Made by a program: the position numbers and the translations under genes | The notes under the pieces: model-generated | What the model was told of the DNA's origin: nothing | Seen by the model: the letters and a program-made list of their open reading frames with translations, nothing else | Database searches by the model: none | In this document: piece after piece, positions 8,346 through 16,888 of the stretch | How positions within the stretch are numbered: position 1 is the first letter of the stretch | Layout: each line of letters begins with the position of its first letter | Source: an uncultured Oscillospiraceae bacterium | GTDB taxonomy: Bacteria; Bacillota; Clostridia; Oscillospirales; Oscillospiraceae | Assembly (NCBI GenBank): GCA_910588455.1 | Contig: CAJUPG010000021.1 | Span: forward strand, 1-27,155 | DNA: 27,155 nucleotides | Direction of reading: 5' to 3'

Positions 8346-8378
8346 AGGCGCCATACGGACTCTGCCGTATGACGCCTT
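8346..8378 (-). terminator. Probable terminator between ftsH and cysG
   Basis: A 13-bp stem with one mismatch (arms 8346-8358 and 8366-8378, 7-nt loop) starts a few bases after the ftsH stop codon and is followed on the minus strand by ATTCTTAAC. The T-tract is weak, so partial read-through into cysG is possible. Confidence 0.6.
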
Positions 8379-8382
8379 GGGA

Positions 8383-10494
8383 TTATTCAGAGTCCTTGGG
8401 TTCCTCCGGTCCGTCCGGCTCCCCGGGCGCGGCGTCCTGGGGCTCCTCCGCCGGGGGCGCGGGGGGAAGAATTTCCTCGCTGGTCATGTGGATGAACTGG
8501 GCGGGGGGCTCGATGCCGCCCTCCAGCCGGGGCTTGGCGTTGGTGGAGGCGTAGGCATTTTCCACCAGAGCCGGGTCCCGGCCCTCGATGATGGCCACCA
8601 TCTCGCCGCCGGTTATGGTCTCCTTCTCCAGCAGATAGGCCACCACCTTGTCCATATCCTCCCGGTTCTCCTCGATGACCGTCACCGCCTGCCGGTAGCA
8701 GGAATCCAGGATGGTCTTGACCTCCTTGTCCATCAGGGCCGCCGTGTCCTGGGCGCAGTCCAGGCCGTAGCCCCCGTCCAGATACTGGTTCCGGGGGGAG
8801 CCCAGGGCCATCATGCCCACCTGGTCGCTCATGCCGAACATGGCCACCATGTTCCGGGCGATGCCCGTGGCCTCCTGGATGTCCTGGGAGGCGCCGTTGG
8901 TCATGGTGTTCATCACCACCTGCTCCGCCGCCCGGCCGCCCATGGACACCATGATCTTGGCCATCAGTTCGTCCTTGGTGCGCAGATTTGTCTTGTCCTC
9001 CTCGGGCATCAGCAGGGTGTAGCCCAAGGAGCCCTCTGTGTGGGGGACGATGGTGATTTTCTGCACCGGTTCGGCGTTTTTCTGCTTCCAGGCCACCATA
9101 GCGTGGCCCACCTCGTGGTAGGCCACCAGTTTTTTCTCAAACTCCGTGAGCACGGAATTTTTCTTCTCGCTGCCGGCGATGACAAACTCGAAGGAGGCCA
9201 ATAAATCCTCCTGGGTCACCAGCCGCCGCCCGTGGCGCACCGCCCGGAGGGCGGCCTCGTTGACCAGATTGGCCAGATCCGCGCCCACGGTGCCGGCGGT
9301 AGCCAGGGCGATTTTCTTCAAATCCACGTCCTCCGCCAGCTTGATTTTCCGGGTGTGGACCTGGAGGGTGGACAGCCGGCCGGCCAGGTTGGGCCGGTCG
9401 ATGGTAATCCGCCGGTCGAAGCGGCCGGGGCGCAGCAGGGCCTTGTCCAGCACCTCGGGCCGGTTGGTGGCCCCCAGGACGATCACGCCCTTGCCCGGGT
9501 CGAAGCCGTCCAGCTCCGCCAGCAGCTGGTTCAGAGTCTGTTCCCGCTCGTCATTGCCGCCCATGCGGTTGTCACGGGATTTGCCGATGGTGTCGATCTC
9601 GTCAATGAAGATGATGCAGGGGGCCATTTTGCTGGCCTCCTGGAACAGGTTCCGGACCCGGGACGCGCCCACGCCCACGAACATCTCCACGAAATCGGAG
9701 CCGGAGATGGAGAAGAAGGGGACTCCCGCCTCCCCGGCCACGGCCTTGGCCAGCAGGGTCTTGCCGGTGCCCGGAGGGCCCACCAGCAGCGCGCCCTTGG
9801 GCAGCTTTGCGCCGATTTCCGTGTACTTTTGGGGGTTGTGCAGGATGTCGATAATCTCCTGCAGGGATTCCTTGGCCTCGTCCTGCCCGGCCACGTCCTG
9901 GAAGGTCACGCCGGTCTTTTTCTCCACATAAACCTTGGCGTTGGCCTTGCCGACTCCGCCGATGCCGCCGATCCCGCCCATGCCTCCCTTGCCGCCGATG
10001 CCCCGGAAGAGGAAAATCGTCACGCCCAGAATCAGAAGCATGGGCAGCACGTAGCTCAGCAGCAGGGTAATCATATAGGCGGAGGGGTCCGCCGGCTCGG
10101 TGGAGCCGGTGACGTCGTGGTCAATCAAGAGCTGCATCAGCTCAAAATCCGCCACGCCGGCCAGGGGGATGGTGACGTACTTCACCTCCTGGGGGGCGCT
10201 GGGGGCGGGCAGAAGGGCGTTCATCAGGTTCTGGGTCTGCTGCTGCTCCTCCGGCAGCTCGTAGGTGAAGCCCTCCCGCAGGGTGAAGGTGTACTTGCCG
10301 CTCTCAAAGTCCACGGTGTCCACCGCGCCCTCCTCCACCATCTGGCGGAACTCGGTGTAGGGGACCTCGACCACGCTGGCGTTTTCGTAGGAGGAGGTGC
10401 AGCCGCGCACCAGGATGGTGGCCACCAGGGCCCACAGGATCAGCTGGGCCAGGCCGAAGAGATTGCGTTTTTTGTTGTTTTTATCCGGTTTCAA
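8383..10494 (-). CDS. ftsH: ATP-dependent zinc metalloprotease FtsH
   Basis: FtsH is a membrane-anchored hexameric AAA+ protease that degrades misfolded membrane proteins and short-lived regulators. The 703-residue protein has a first membrane helix near residues 13-30, an extracytoplasmic region, a second helix near 140-165, and a glycine-rich linker (GGKGGMGGIGG). The AAA domain has Walker A GPPGTGKT, pore motif MFVGVGASR, Walker B IIFIDEID and an arginine-finger region RPGRFDRR. The zinc site is HEVGH (usually HEAGH), with the third ligand in GASQDIQ. A Pro/Glu-rich tail ends the protein. The start is TTG at 10492-10494, with AGGAGGG 7 nt upstream; that SD can pair with the bases between it and the start. 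Confidence 0.97.
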   Translation of the reverse strand: MKPDKNNKKRNLFGLAQLILWALVATILVRGCTSSYENASVVEVPYTEFRQMVEEGAVDTVDFESGKYTFTLREGFTYELPEEQQQTQNLMNALLPAPSAPQEVKYVTIPLAGVADFELMQLLIDHDVTGSTEPADPSAYMITLLLSYVLPMLLILGVTIFLFRGIGGKGGMGGIGGIGGVGKANAKVYVEKKTGVTFQDVAGQDEAKESLQEIIDILHNPQKYTEIGAKLPKGALLVGPPGTGKTLLAKAVAGEAGVPFFSISGSDFVEMFVGVGASRVRNLFQEASKMAPCIIFIDEIDTIGKSRDNRMGGNDEREQTLNQLLAELDGFDPGKGVIVLGATNRPEVLDKALLRPGRFDRRITIDRPNLAGRLSTLQVHTRKIKLAEDVDLKKIALATAGTVGADLANLVNEAALRAVRHGRRLVTQEDLLASFEFVIAGSEKKNSVLTEFEKKLVAYHEVGHAMVAWKQKNAEPVQKITIVPHTEGSLGYTLLMPEEDKTNLRTKDELMAKIMVSMGGRAAEQVVMNTMTNGASQDIQEATGIARNMVAMFGMSDQVGMMALGSPRNQYLDGGYGLDCAQDTAALMDKEVKTILDSCYRQAVTVIEENREDMDKVVAYLLEKETITGGEMVAIIEGRDPALVENAYASTNAKPRLEGGIEPPAQFIHMTSEEILPPAPPAEEPQDAAPGEPDGPEEPKDSE

Positions 10495-10508
10495 AGGAGT
10501 ACCCTCCT
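10495..10508 (-). promoter_or_regulatory. Hairpin sequestering the ftsH ribosome-binding site
   Basis: On the minus strand AGGAG (10508-10504), loop GGTA and CTCCT (10499-10495) form a perfect 5-bp stem that ends directly against the TTG start. The left arm is the SD sequence itself, so pairing would block initiation. Whether it folds at growth temperature was not tested. Confidence 0.45.
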
Positions 10509-10532
10509 GTTCTTTTTAATACAGCAAAGCAC

Positions 10533-10561
10533 ATCATACCATATTTCCCAGGGAAAAACAA
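10533..10561 (-). promoter_or_regulatory. Sigma-A-type promoter for ftsH
   Basis: On the minus strand TTGTTT (10561-10556) and TATGAT (10538-10533) are separated by 17 bp, about 40 bp upstream of the TTG start. The predicted leader is about 32 nt and includes the SD hairpin. Confidence 0.7.
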
Positions 10562-10623
10562 GGAATGGTTGTAAACTTTCTGTGACATAAAAAGCATACT
10601 TCCGGCCTTTTTAAAAAAACCGG

Positions 10624-10653
10624 TTGCGTGAAGCCGCCCCCCTATAGTATAAT
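10624..10653 (+). promoter_or_regulatory. Probable sigma-A promoter for the M60 peptidase / SLH operon
   Basis: TTGCGT (10624-10629) and a perfect TATAAT (10648-10653) are separated by 18 bp. Transcription would start near 10660, giving a leader of about 60 nt before the ATG at 10722. The -35 overlaps an 8-bp palindrome AACCGGTT (10618-10625). Confidence 0.65.
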
Positions 10654-10721
10654 TCTGGTTGACCATAAATCCCCCCTCCCCTGTCATGCCAAATTTTGGG
10701 GAGAGAAAGGACGCAACTGCT

Positions 10722-13700
10722 ATGAAACGATTTTCCCGGTTCCTCTCCGCACTGCTGTGCATTGCCGTGCTCTGCGCCGCCCTGCCCCCGGCCTGGGCGG
10801 CGCCGGCGGGCGCCGCATCCGGCAGCATTTCCCTCACCCTCCGGCTGGACTATGACCAGCCCATCTCCCAGCTTCAGAGCCGTCAGGTCCAGGTAAAGCT
10901 TTACCAGGGCCAGCTTCTGCTGGGGGGCCTTCCCCTGTACCAAAAGGCCGATACCACCCTGAGCGGTTACCCCGCCCAGGTCTCGGTGCGCACCGGCTGC
11001 CTGGACCTGTCCGTCTCCAACCTGCCCCTTGGGAGCTATACCCTGGAGCTCACCGGCCTGGGCTACCGGACGGTCCGGCAGAGCGTGACTTTGGGCAGCT
11101 TCTCCCAGCACGTGACCCTGGGCACCGGGGACGCCACGTTTACCCTGGGAGATGTGAACGGGGATGGCTGGGTGAACCAGCTGGACCGGGACGCCATGTC
11201 CGCCGTTCTGGGCTCCACCGCGCCCCAGGACCTGCAAATTTATGATCTGAACGGCGACGGGGCCATTGACATCGTGGACCTGGCCTGGCTCAGCCGGGGC
11301 ATGACCGCCGCCGGAACCGCCGGTGTGCGGGACACGGTGATGCTCGCCCCGCCGGTGGATGCCAGCGCCTCCAGCCGGGATCTGACCCAGGCGGGCATCT
11401 CCGTCACCGGCAATTTGGACGACCTGTTCGCCCAAAACGGCCGGAGCGTGGGCTTCACCGCTACTGGGGAGGATAACGTGTCCATTCCCCTGACCTTCTC
11501 CAGCCCCACGGAGCTGGAGGAGGTGATCATCACCTCTCCGGCGGACGACACCGGGGTCCAGAAGGGCCGTCTGGTGGTGGAGGCCGGGGACGGGACCCTC
11601 TACGAAATCCCCTTCGACAGCGCCCAGCCCCAGAGCCGGGCGGCGGGGAGCAATGTGATCTCCGTCCCCCTGGGCCGCCGGGTGGCCGTGAAGAAAATCA
11701 CCATTGTGGTGGAGAAAACCGGCAAAAATCAGTATGCCGTCCTGGAAACCGTGGAGTTTTTGAGGGATATTGTGCCGGAAAACCCGGTGATTCCCAACTC
11801 TGAGATCAAGGGGCTGACGGCCACCGAGGGCAGCGAGCAGGTGAGCCTGCGCTGGAACGCCCTGCCCAACATCTCCGGCTATCAGGTGGAATACTGGCTC
11901 CGGGACAGCGCCGGGGCCCAGAAGAAGACCCTCCAGGTGAACGTCCCCTCCGCCACGGTGACGGGACTGAGCAATTTGAAAACCTATCTGTTCACCGTCA
12001 CCCCCATGGACGGGGCCTGGATGGGCAAGCCCTCCGACCCCGTGGCCGGGACGCCCCAGCCCGCGCGGGCCCCCGCCGCCCCGGATATGGTGAACGTGTC
12101 GGCCCTGGAGTCCTCCCTGGTGGTGTCCTGGAAGGCCAGCGAGAACGCGACCTATTATAAGCTCTATTACACCACCCAGGCCAATGCAGACCCGTCCGCC
12201 TACCAGCAGTACGGCAGCCAGACCACCAGCACCCGCATGACCCTGCATAATTTGACCAATGGCACCCCCTGCTACATCTACATCGTGGCCGGCAACCGGG
12301 TGGGCGAAAGCGGCCCCTCCCGCATTGCCACCGGCACCCCCACCGCTGTGGACTACGAGCGCCCGGCGGGCATCCCCACCGAGGGCGTGCTGGAGTACGA
12401 CAGCTTTGAAAAAGTGTGGCTCACCGACAAGAGTAACGTGGCCAGCAGCTATTACACCCCCGAAAAGCCCTTCCAGGAGTCCAATATGGCCGACGGGGAC
12501 TTCAGCACCCACTGGACCTCTCAGTCCTATGGGGAGGGCAGCTTTGCCCGCAGCAAGCAGGTGAACTGCACCTTCAAAACGCCCCAGGACCTGAGCGGCG
12601 TGATCTGGGTCTCCCGGCTGGACGGGACCTTCTCCAACAACCTGCGCTCCTACACGGTGACCGTGTGGACCGAGGGGGAGGACCTGAACGGCCCCGGCAC
12701 CGTGATTGCCCCCAGCAGCGGCCAGACCAGCAACACCCGCACATGGCCCGCCGTGAACAACATGGGCAAATTCGCCCTTCTCCCCTTCTCCCCGGCCCGG
12801 AATGTGAAGAAAATCGCCGTCACCGTGGAGCAGCGGGACTATCTGCCGATCAGCCTGTCGGAGCTGATGTTCCTGTCCTACGACCCCAGCCACGACCTGC
12901 CTGAGCGGGTGGCGGACCTGTTTGCCGACACATCCTACACCACCCTGAAGTCCGGGGTCACCCTGGCCCAGATCAACGGGCTCCGGGACCGGCTGAACAG
13001 CGACGAGGGCAAGTATTACATGGATGTGGATATCTTGACCGACGAGCTGAGGCTGGCGGAGGAGCTGCTGAACGGCGGCAGAAGCAGCGGCGTGATTTTG
13101 AACCGGCTGTACCCCCTCAACGGGAAAAATTCCTACAAGCAGGGAGGAAGCGTCCTCCAGCCCCTGGGCGCGGCTGCCCAGGCCCAGGCCGACCCCAGCC
13201 ACAACGCGGAAAGTAAGATTGTGGTGTACGCCTCCGGCATCCCCGCCGGGGAGAGCGTGGCCCTCTACGCCTCCCAGCACAATGCGGAAGCCTCCGCCTG
13301 GAGCGCGAAGATGGGCGAGCTGCAAAATGGCCGGAATGTGCTGACCGTCCCCAAAATCGGCAGCGAAAACACACCCCGGGGAGGCAGCCTGTATTATACC
13401 TATGGCGGCGCCCGCGGGGAGCAGATCAAGCTGCACGTGCGTATGGCCGTCGATATCCCCGTCCTGGAGCTGTCCGACTGGTACGCCCTGAGCGAGCCCC
13501 AGCGCCGGGAGAAAATCAGCGCCTATCTCACCGAGCTGAGCGCCTTCAGCCAGGGGGTGGACTGCCTGAACGTGACAGAGATCGCCACGCCCTCCGTTCT
13601 GCTGTCCCTGCCCGCCGCCTCTGTGAAGAGCGCCACAGTGGACAGCCTGTACAACAGCATCCTGGCCTGGGAGGACGTGATGCACATCTGCCTCACAACC

Positions 13701-15509
13701 CAGGGCATCGACAAGACTTACGGAAGCAGCGACATGAACCTGCGGCAGAATATCCGCTGTATGCAGATGTTCTCCGGGGCCTTCATGTACGCGGCGGGCA
13801 ATCACATCGGCATCGGTACGGGCTCCTGCGCCGGGATGGTGGCCGGAAAGCCCATCGCCGACGGCAACCAGCTCTTCGGCTGGGGCATCGCCCACGAGAT
13901 CGGCCATAACATGGACAAGCTGGGCAAGGCCGAGATCACCAACAATATTTACGCCCTGATGGTCCAGACCTGGGACGGAGCGCAGAATACCGGCGCCTCC
14001 CGTCTGGAGGCCAGCAATAAATACCCCGCCATCTTTACCAAGACGGCCCAGGGCTATCCCGGCGCGTCCAACGACGTGTTCGTGCAGCTGGGGATGTACT
14101 GGCAGCTCCATTTGGCCTATGACGGCGGCGCAAATCCCAACGATTTCTATAACAGGTTCTTCAAGGACTGGAAGGCCGGGACCTATTTCGCGGGCCAGAC
14201 CTCCTATGACGACCGGGTCGCCCTCACCGCCAGCGCCGTGGCGAATAAGGATTTGACCGAGTTCTTCACCCGCTGGGGCATGACTCTGAGCGACGCCACA
14301 AAGAAAAAGCTGGAGACCTACGAGGACGAGACCCGGGCCATCTGGTATCTGAGCGACCAGAGCCGCCGGGACCGCCTGAACAATACCGGGACCGCTTCCG
14401 GCACCTTTACTGCCAGCGTGGATCCGGAAAAAGACAAAGAGGTCAAGATTACCATTGACAATTCCAAGCTCACCGGCAGCATCCAGGGCTATGAGATTCT
14501 CCGGAACGGCAAATCCATTGCGTTCACCAAGGAGCCGGCCTATACCGATGTGGTGGGCACCGCCAACCATCGGAATTATGAGTACAGCGTGAACGCCTAT
14601 GATCTGCTGGGCAACAAGATTGGCGAAACTGTGTCCGCTGGCGAGGTGCGCATTGCCTATGACGATGTGGTGCCGGAGGAGCAGTATACAGTCGAGAGCA
14701 AGAATGGCGCCTGGACCTTTACCCTGAAGGAAAAGACCTCTGTTTCCGGCATCAAAATCACCGGAACAGTCCCCACAGAAGGGGAGTTCGAGGTCACAGT
14801 CAACGGCAAGACCGCCCGGACCGGCGATTTCAAAGACAATCAGGCCGTGGACGACAAGGAGAGCTTTGTGTCCTACCTGAACCACCCGGGCACCACCAAG
14901 CCCGACAGCCGCATCTGGACCTATGACGCAGAGACCGTCATAGTTACCAACGTGCCCGAGGGGGCCAAGGTCGAGCTGATTCAGTACGCCGGGGACGACG
15001 TGGCCTTCTGGACGGACGCGGAGGGTGAATTTGCCGCCATCGGCACCCTCCAAACGGCCTACGGCGAGATTCCCGCCGGTTCCCTGGTGATTGTGGGAAC
15101 CTACCGGGGCACGCCCGTGTTTAACGGCATCCGGGCGGTGGGCCGGTTCACCGTCACCGAGGACGACGGCGAGACCAAGGCGGTGGAAGAGCGCCCCCTG
15201 AACGGCGAGCTGTACCTGTTCGCGGAGGATTACGGTAACGCGGAGGTCTCCACCGTGGCCGACGGCATCTTCGTCTTTGTGCTGGACGAGAAGGCGGAGG
15301 CGGAGCTGCAAAAGCCCGCCCAGGACGGACAGTCCCAGTCCAACTGCAGCGGCGTGAACCTGCTGCCCAGCCAGGTGAAGATGGAGATTTATCAGTGCGA
15401 CGTGCCCGGCAAGACCGACAAGCAGCATAAAACCGCCGAAACCCCGTGGGTGAACTCCCCCGGCGGCGACGTTCTGCCGGTGATCGTCCTGGAAGGAGGC
15501 GCGAAATGA
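10722..15509 (+). CDS. Secreted dockerin-bearing M60-family metallopeptidase (putative mucin/glycoprotein protease)
   Basis: This 1595-residue exported protein probably cleaves glycosylated host proteins such as mucin. The ATG at 10722 (MKRFSRFL) starts a clear signal peptide ending near PPAWA; an in-frame ATG at 10659 would bury it. Modules in order: a beta-rich domain (about 30-140); a type-I dockerin with two calcium loops, DVNGDGWVNQLD at 144-155 and DLNGDGAIDIVD at 175-186; a discoidin-like region (220-350); two fibronectin type III domains (about 356-446 and 448-543); a second F5/8-type discoidin region (556-721); a helical linker; and the M60 domain (about 793-1187). The zinc motif HEIGH is at 1058-1062, with Glu1071 completing HExxHx(8)E. 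About 400 further residues are beta-rich. There is no LPxTG, SLH or membrane anchor, so attachment must come from a partner. The next gene overlaps its stop codon (ATGA). Confidence 0.88.
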   Translation: MKRFSRFLSALLCIAVLCAALPPAWAAPAGAASGSISLTLRLDYDQPISQLQSRQVQVKLYQGQLLLGGLPLYQKADTTLSGYPAQVSVRTGCLDLSVSNLPLGSYTLELTGLGYRTVRQSVTLGSFSQHVTLGTGDATFTLGDVNGDGWVNQLDRDAMSAVLGSTAPQDLQIYDLNGDGAIDIVDLAWLSRGMTAAGTAGVRDTVMLAPPVDASASSRDLTQAGISVTGNLDDLFAQNGRSVGFTATGEDNVSIPLTFSSPTELEEVIITSPADDTGVQKGRLVVEAGDGTLYEIPFDSAQPQSRAAGSNVISVPLGRRVAVKKITIVVEKTGKNQYAVLETVEFLRDIVPENPVIPNSEIKGLTATEGSEQVSLRWNALPNISGYQVEYWLRDSAGAQKKTLQVNVPSATVTGLSNLKTYLFTVTPMDGAWMGKPSDPVAGTPQPARAPAAPDMVNVSALESSLVVSWKASENATYYKLYYTTQANADPSAYQQYGSQTTSTRMTLHNLTNGTPCYIYIVAGNRVGESGPSRIATGTPTAVDYERPAGIPTEGVLEYDSFEKVWLTDKSNVASSYYTPEKPFQESNMADGDFSTHWTSQSYGEGSFARSKQVNCTFKTPQDLSGVIWVSRLDGTFSNNLRSYTVTVWTEGEDLNGPGTVIAPSSGQTSNTRTWPAVNNMGKFALLPFSPARNVKKIAVTVEQRDYLPISLSELMFLSYDPSHDLPERVADLFADTSYTTLKSGVTLAQINGLRDRLNSDEGKYYMDVDILTDELRLAEELLNGGRSSGVILNRLYPLNGKNSYKQGGSVLQPLGAAAQAQADPSHNAESKIVVYASGIPAGESVALYASQHNAEASAWSAKMGELQNGRNVLTVPKIGSENTPRGGSLYYTYGGARGEQIKLHVRMAVDIPVLELSDWYALSEPQRREKISAYLTELSAFSQGVDCLNVTEIATPSVLLSLPAASVKSATVDSLYNSILAWEDVMHICLTTQGIDKTYGSSDMNLRQNIRCMQMFSGAFMYAAGNHIGIGTGSCAGMVAGKPIADGNQLFGWGIAHEIGHNMDKLGKAEITNNIYALMVQTWDGAQNTGASRLEASNKYPAIFTKTAQGYPGASNDVFVQLGMYWQLHLAYDGGANPNDFYNRFFKDWKAGTYFAGQTSYDDRVALTASAVANKDLTEFFTRWGMTLSDATKKKLETYEDETRAIWYLSDQSRRDRLNNTGTASGTFTASVDPEKDKEVKITIDNSKLTGSIQGYEILRNGKSIAFTKEPAYTDVVGTANHRNYEYSVNAYDLLGNKIGETVSAGEVRIAYDDVVPEEQYTVESKNGAWTFTLKEKTSVSGIKITGTVPTEGEFEVTVNGKTARTGDFKDNQAVDDKESFVSYLNHPGTTKPDSRIWTYDAETVIVTNVPEGAKVELIQYAGDDVAFWTDAEGEFAAIGTLQTAYGEIPAGSLVIVGTYRGTPVFNGIRAVGRFTVTEDDGETKAVEERPLNGELYLFAEDYGNAEVSTVADGIFVFVLDEKAEAELQKPAQDGQSQSNCSGVNLLPSQVKMEIYQCDVPGKTDKQHKTAETPWVNSPGGDVLPVIVLEGGAK

Positions 15510-16813
15510 CCAAAAAACTGTGTTCCTGGCTGCTTGCTCTGGCCCTGCTGTGCCAGCTGCCCGTGTTCGCCGCCAACAACGGCAACCCTTCGATCATCTG
15601 CCAGCCGGGGGGCGCTCCGGGCAGCGCCAGCCTGTCCCTGGCGGGCCTCACCGGCCCGGTGTACGGCGCGCAGCTTGAGCTGCTGTGGAACGAGCCCCAG
15701 CAGAGCGCCCTGTTCACCCCCCAGAACGCCGCCGCTTACAGCCCCCGCTGTCTGGTGCAGACAGTGGGGGGCCAGACCCGAGTGACCGTCTATCTGGACC
15801 TGAACGCCTGCCCCACTCAGGGGGCGTCGCCGAGCCTGGGGACCCTCCAGCTGGGCGGGGCGTACACCCCGCCGGTCCAGGCCCGCATCACCCTGCTGGA
15901 CCGGGACCTGAAGCCCTACGCCAACGCCAGCGGCGCCTGGGTGGGCATCAACAACACCAACAACAATACAACGCAGCCCCCCTCCACTGGCGGGAGCGGC
16001 TACTGGATCACCACAACGGCCTCCGCCCACGGAAACCTGCGGGTGGACCCGTCTCAGGCCCAGGCGGACGCCGAGGTCACCGTCTATGCCACCCCCGAAG
16101 CGGGGTATAAGCTGAAGGAGCTCACCGCCGTGGACGGCACCGGACAGCGGCTGCGGCTGGTCCATGTGCGCAACGAGCGGTATACCTTCACCATGCCCGC
16201 CTCCCCCGTCTCCGTCAGCGCGAGTTTTGTGTCCCAGACGGAGGAGGACCCCCGGCCCGGGAGGCTGCCCTTTACCGATGTGCGGGAAAAGGACTGGTTT
16301 TACGACGCGGTGTCTTACGTCTATGACCGGGGGCTTATGTCGGGCACCGACGAGACCTTCTTCAGCCCCAATGTCACCACCACCCGGGCTATGATCGTGG
16401 CCATCCTCTACAAGCTGGAGGGACAGCCCGAGACCGGACTGTCCGACTTCATCGACGTATCTCCCCGGCAGTATTACGCCGCGCCGGTGGCCTGGGCAGC
16501 CTCCCACGGCATCGTCAGCGGCTACGGCGACGGCCTGTTTGGCCCCAACGACCCCATCACCCGGGAGCAGATGGCCCGCATCCTCTTCCAGTATGCCCAG
16601 ATGAAGGGCTACTCCACCAGCCAGCGGGCGGATTTGTCCCGGTTTGCGGACAGCAGCCGCATCAGCGGCTACGCCCGGGAGGCCATGAGCTGGGCCAACG
16701 GGGCGGGGCTGATCAACGGCCTGGACGACGGACGGCTGTCCCCCGGCGGCGGGGCCACCCGGGCCCAGGCGGCCTCCATTCTGATGAATTTCTGCGAAAA
16801 CGTCGCCCGGTGA
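15506..16813 (+). CDS. SLH-domain surface protein with possible cohesin-like N-terminal module
   Basis: This 435-residue exported protein is probably fixed to secondary cell-wall polymer by three C-terminal SLH repeats (about 253-310, 311-373 and 374-435). The start ATG overlaps the stop of the peptidase gene (ATGA) and has AAGGAGG upstream; a signal peptide ends at VFA. Residues 25-150 are a beta-rich module (SASLSLAGLTG, VYGAQLELLWN, TRVTVYLDLN, SLGTLQL) whose pattern recalls the cohesin / carbohydrate-binding fold; this is pattern-level only. An Asn/Thr linker follows, then a bacterial repeat domain (about 168-245, ending YTFTMPASPVSVSASF). With a dockerin protein encoded just upstream, a scaffold role is attractive but inferred. 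No terminator follows; the guaB promoter begins right after its stop. Confidence 0.85.
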   Translation: MTKKLCSWLLALALLCQLPVFAANNGNPSIICQPGGAPGSASLSLAGLTGPVYGAQLELLWNEPQQSALFTPQNAAAYSPRCLVQTVGGQTRVTVYLDLNACPTQGASPSLGTLQLGGAYTPPVQARITLLDRDLKPYANASGAWVGINNTNNNTTQPPSTGGSGYWITTTASAHGNLRVDPSQAQADAEVTVYATPEAGYKLKELTAVDGTGQRLRLVHVRNERYTFTMPASPVSVSASFVSQTEEDPRPGRLPFTDVREKDWFYDAVSYVYDRGLMSGTDETFFSPNVTTTRAMIVAILYKLEGQPETGLSDFIDVSPRQYYAAPVAWAASHGIVSGYGDGLFGPNDPITREQMARILFQYAQMKGYSTSQRADLSRFADSSRISGYAREAMSWANGAGLINGLDDGRLSPGGGATRAQAASILMNFCENVAR

Positions 16814-16843
16814 TTGACAAGCCCGCTTGAAAAATAGTACAAT
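16814..16843 (+). promoter_or_regulatory. Sigma-A promoter for guaB
   Basis: Perfect TTGACA (16814-16819) starts on the base after the SLH gene's stop codon and is followed after 18 bp by TACAAT (16838-16843). The ATG is 45 bp further on. Confidence 0.8.
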
Positions 16844-16888
16844 AGAGCATCTTACACCTTGAAATTCTGCGAAAAGGAGTTGGTACCC

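Noticed and set aside
10676..10703. CTCCCC/GGGGAG stem in the leader of the M60 peptidase gene
   Set aside because: Only 6 bp with a 16-nt loop, no T-tract and no overlap with the SD; too weak to call a regulatory element.
10611..15428. A 1605-codon open frame on the minus strand, antisense to the M60 peptidase gene
   Set aside because: It mirrors the high-GC codon pattern of the real gene, is rich in Gly/His/Leu/Val without domains, and has no promoter or SD. The plus strand has a signal peptide and recognisable modules.
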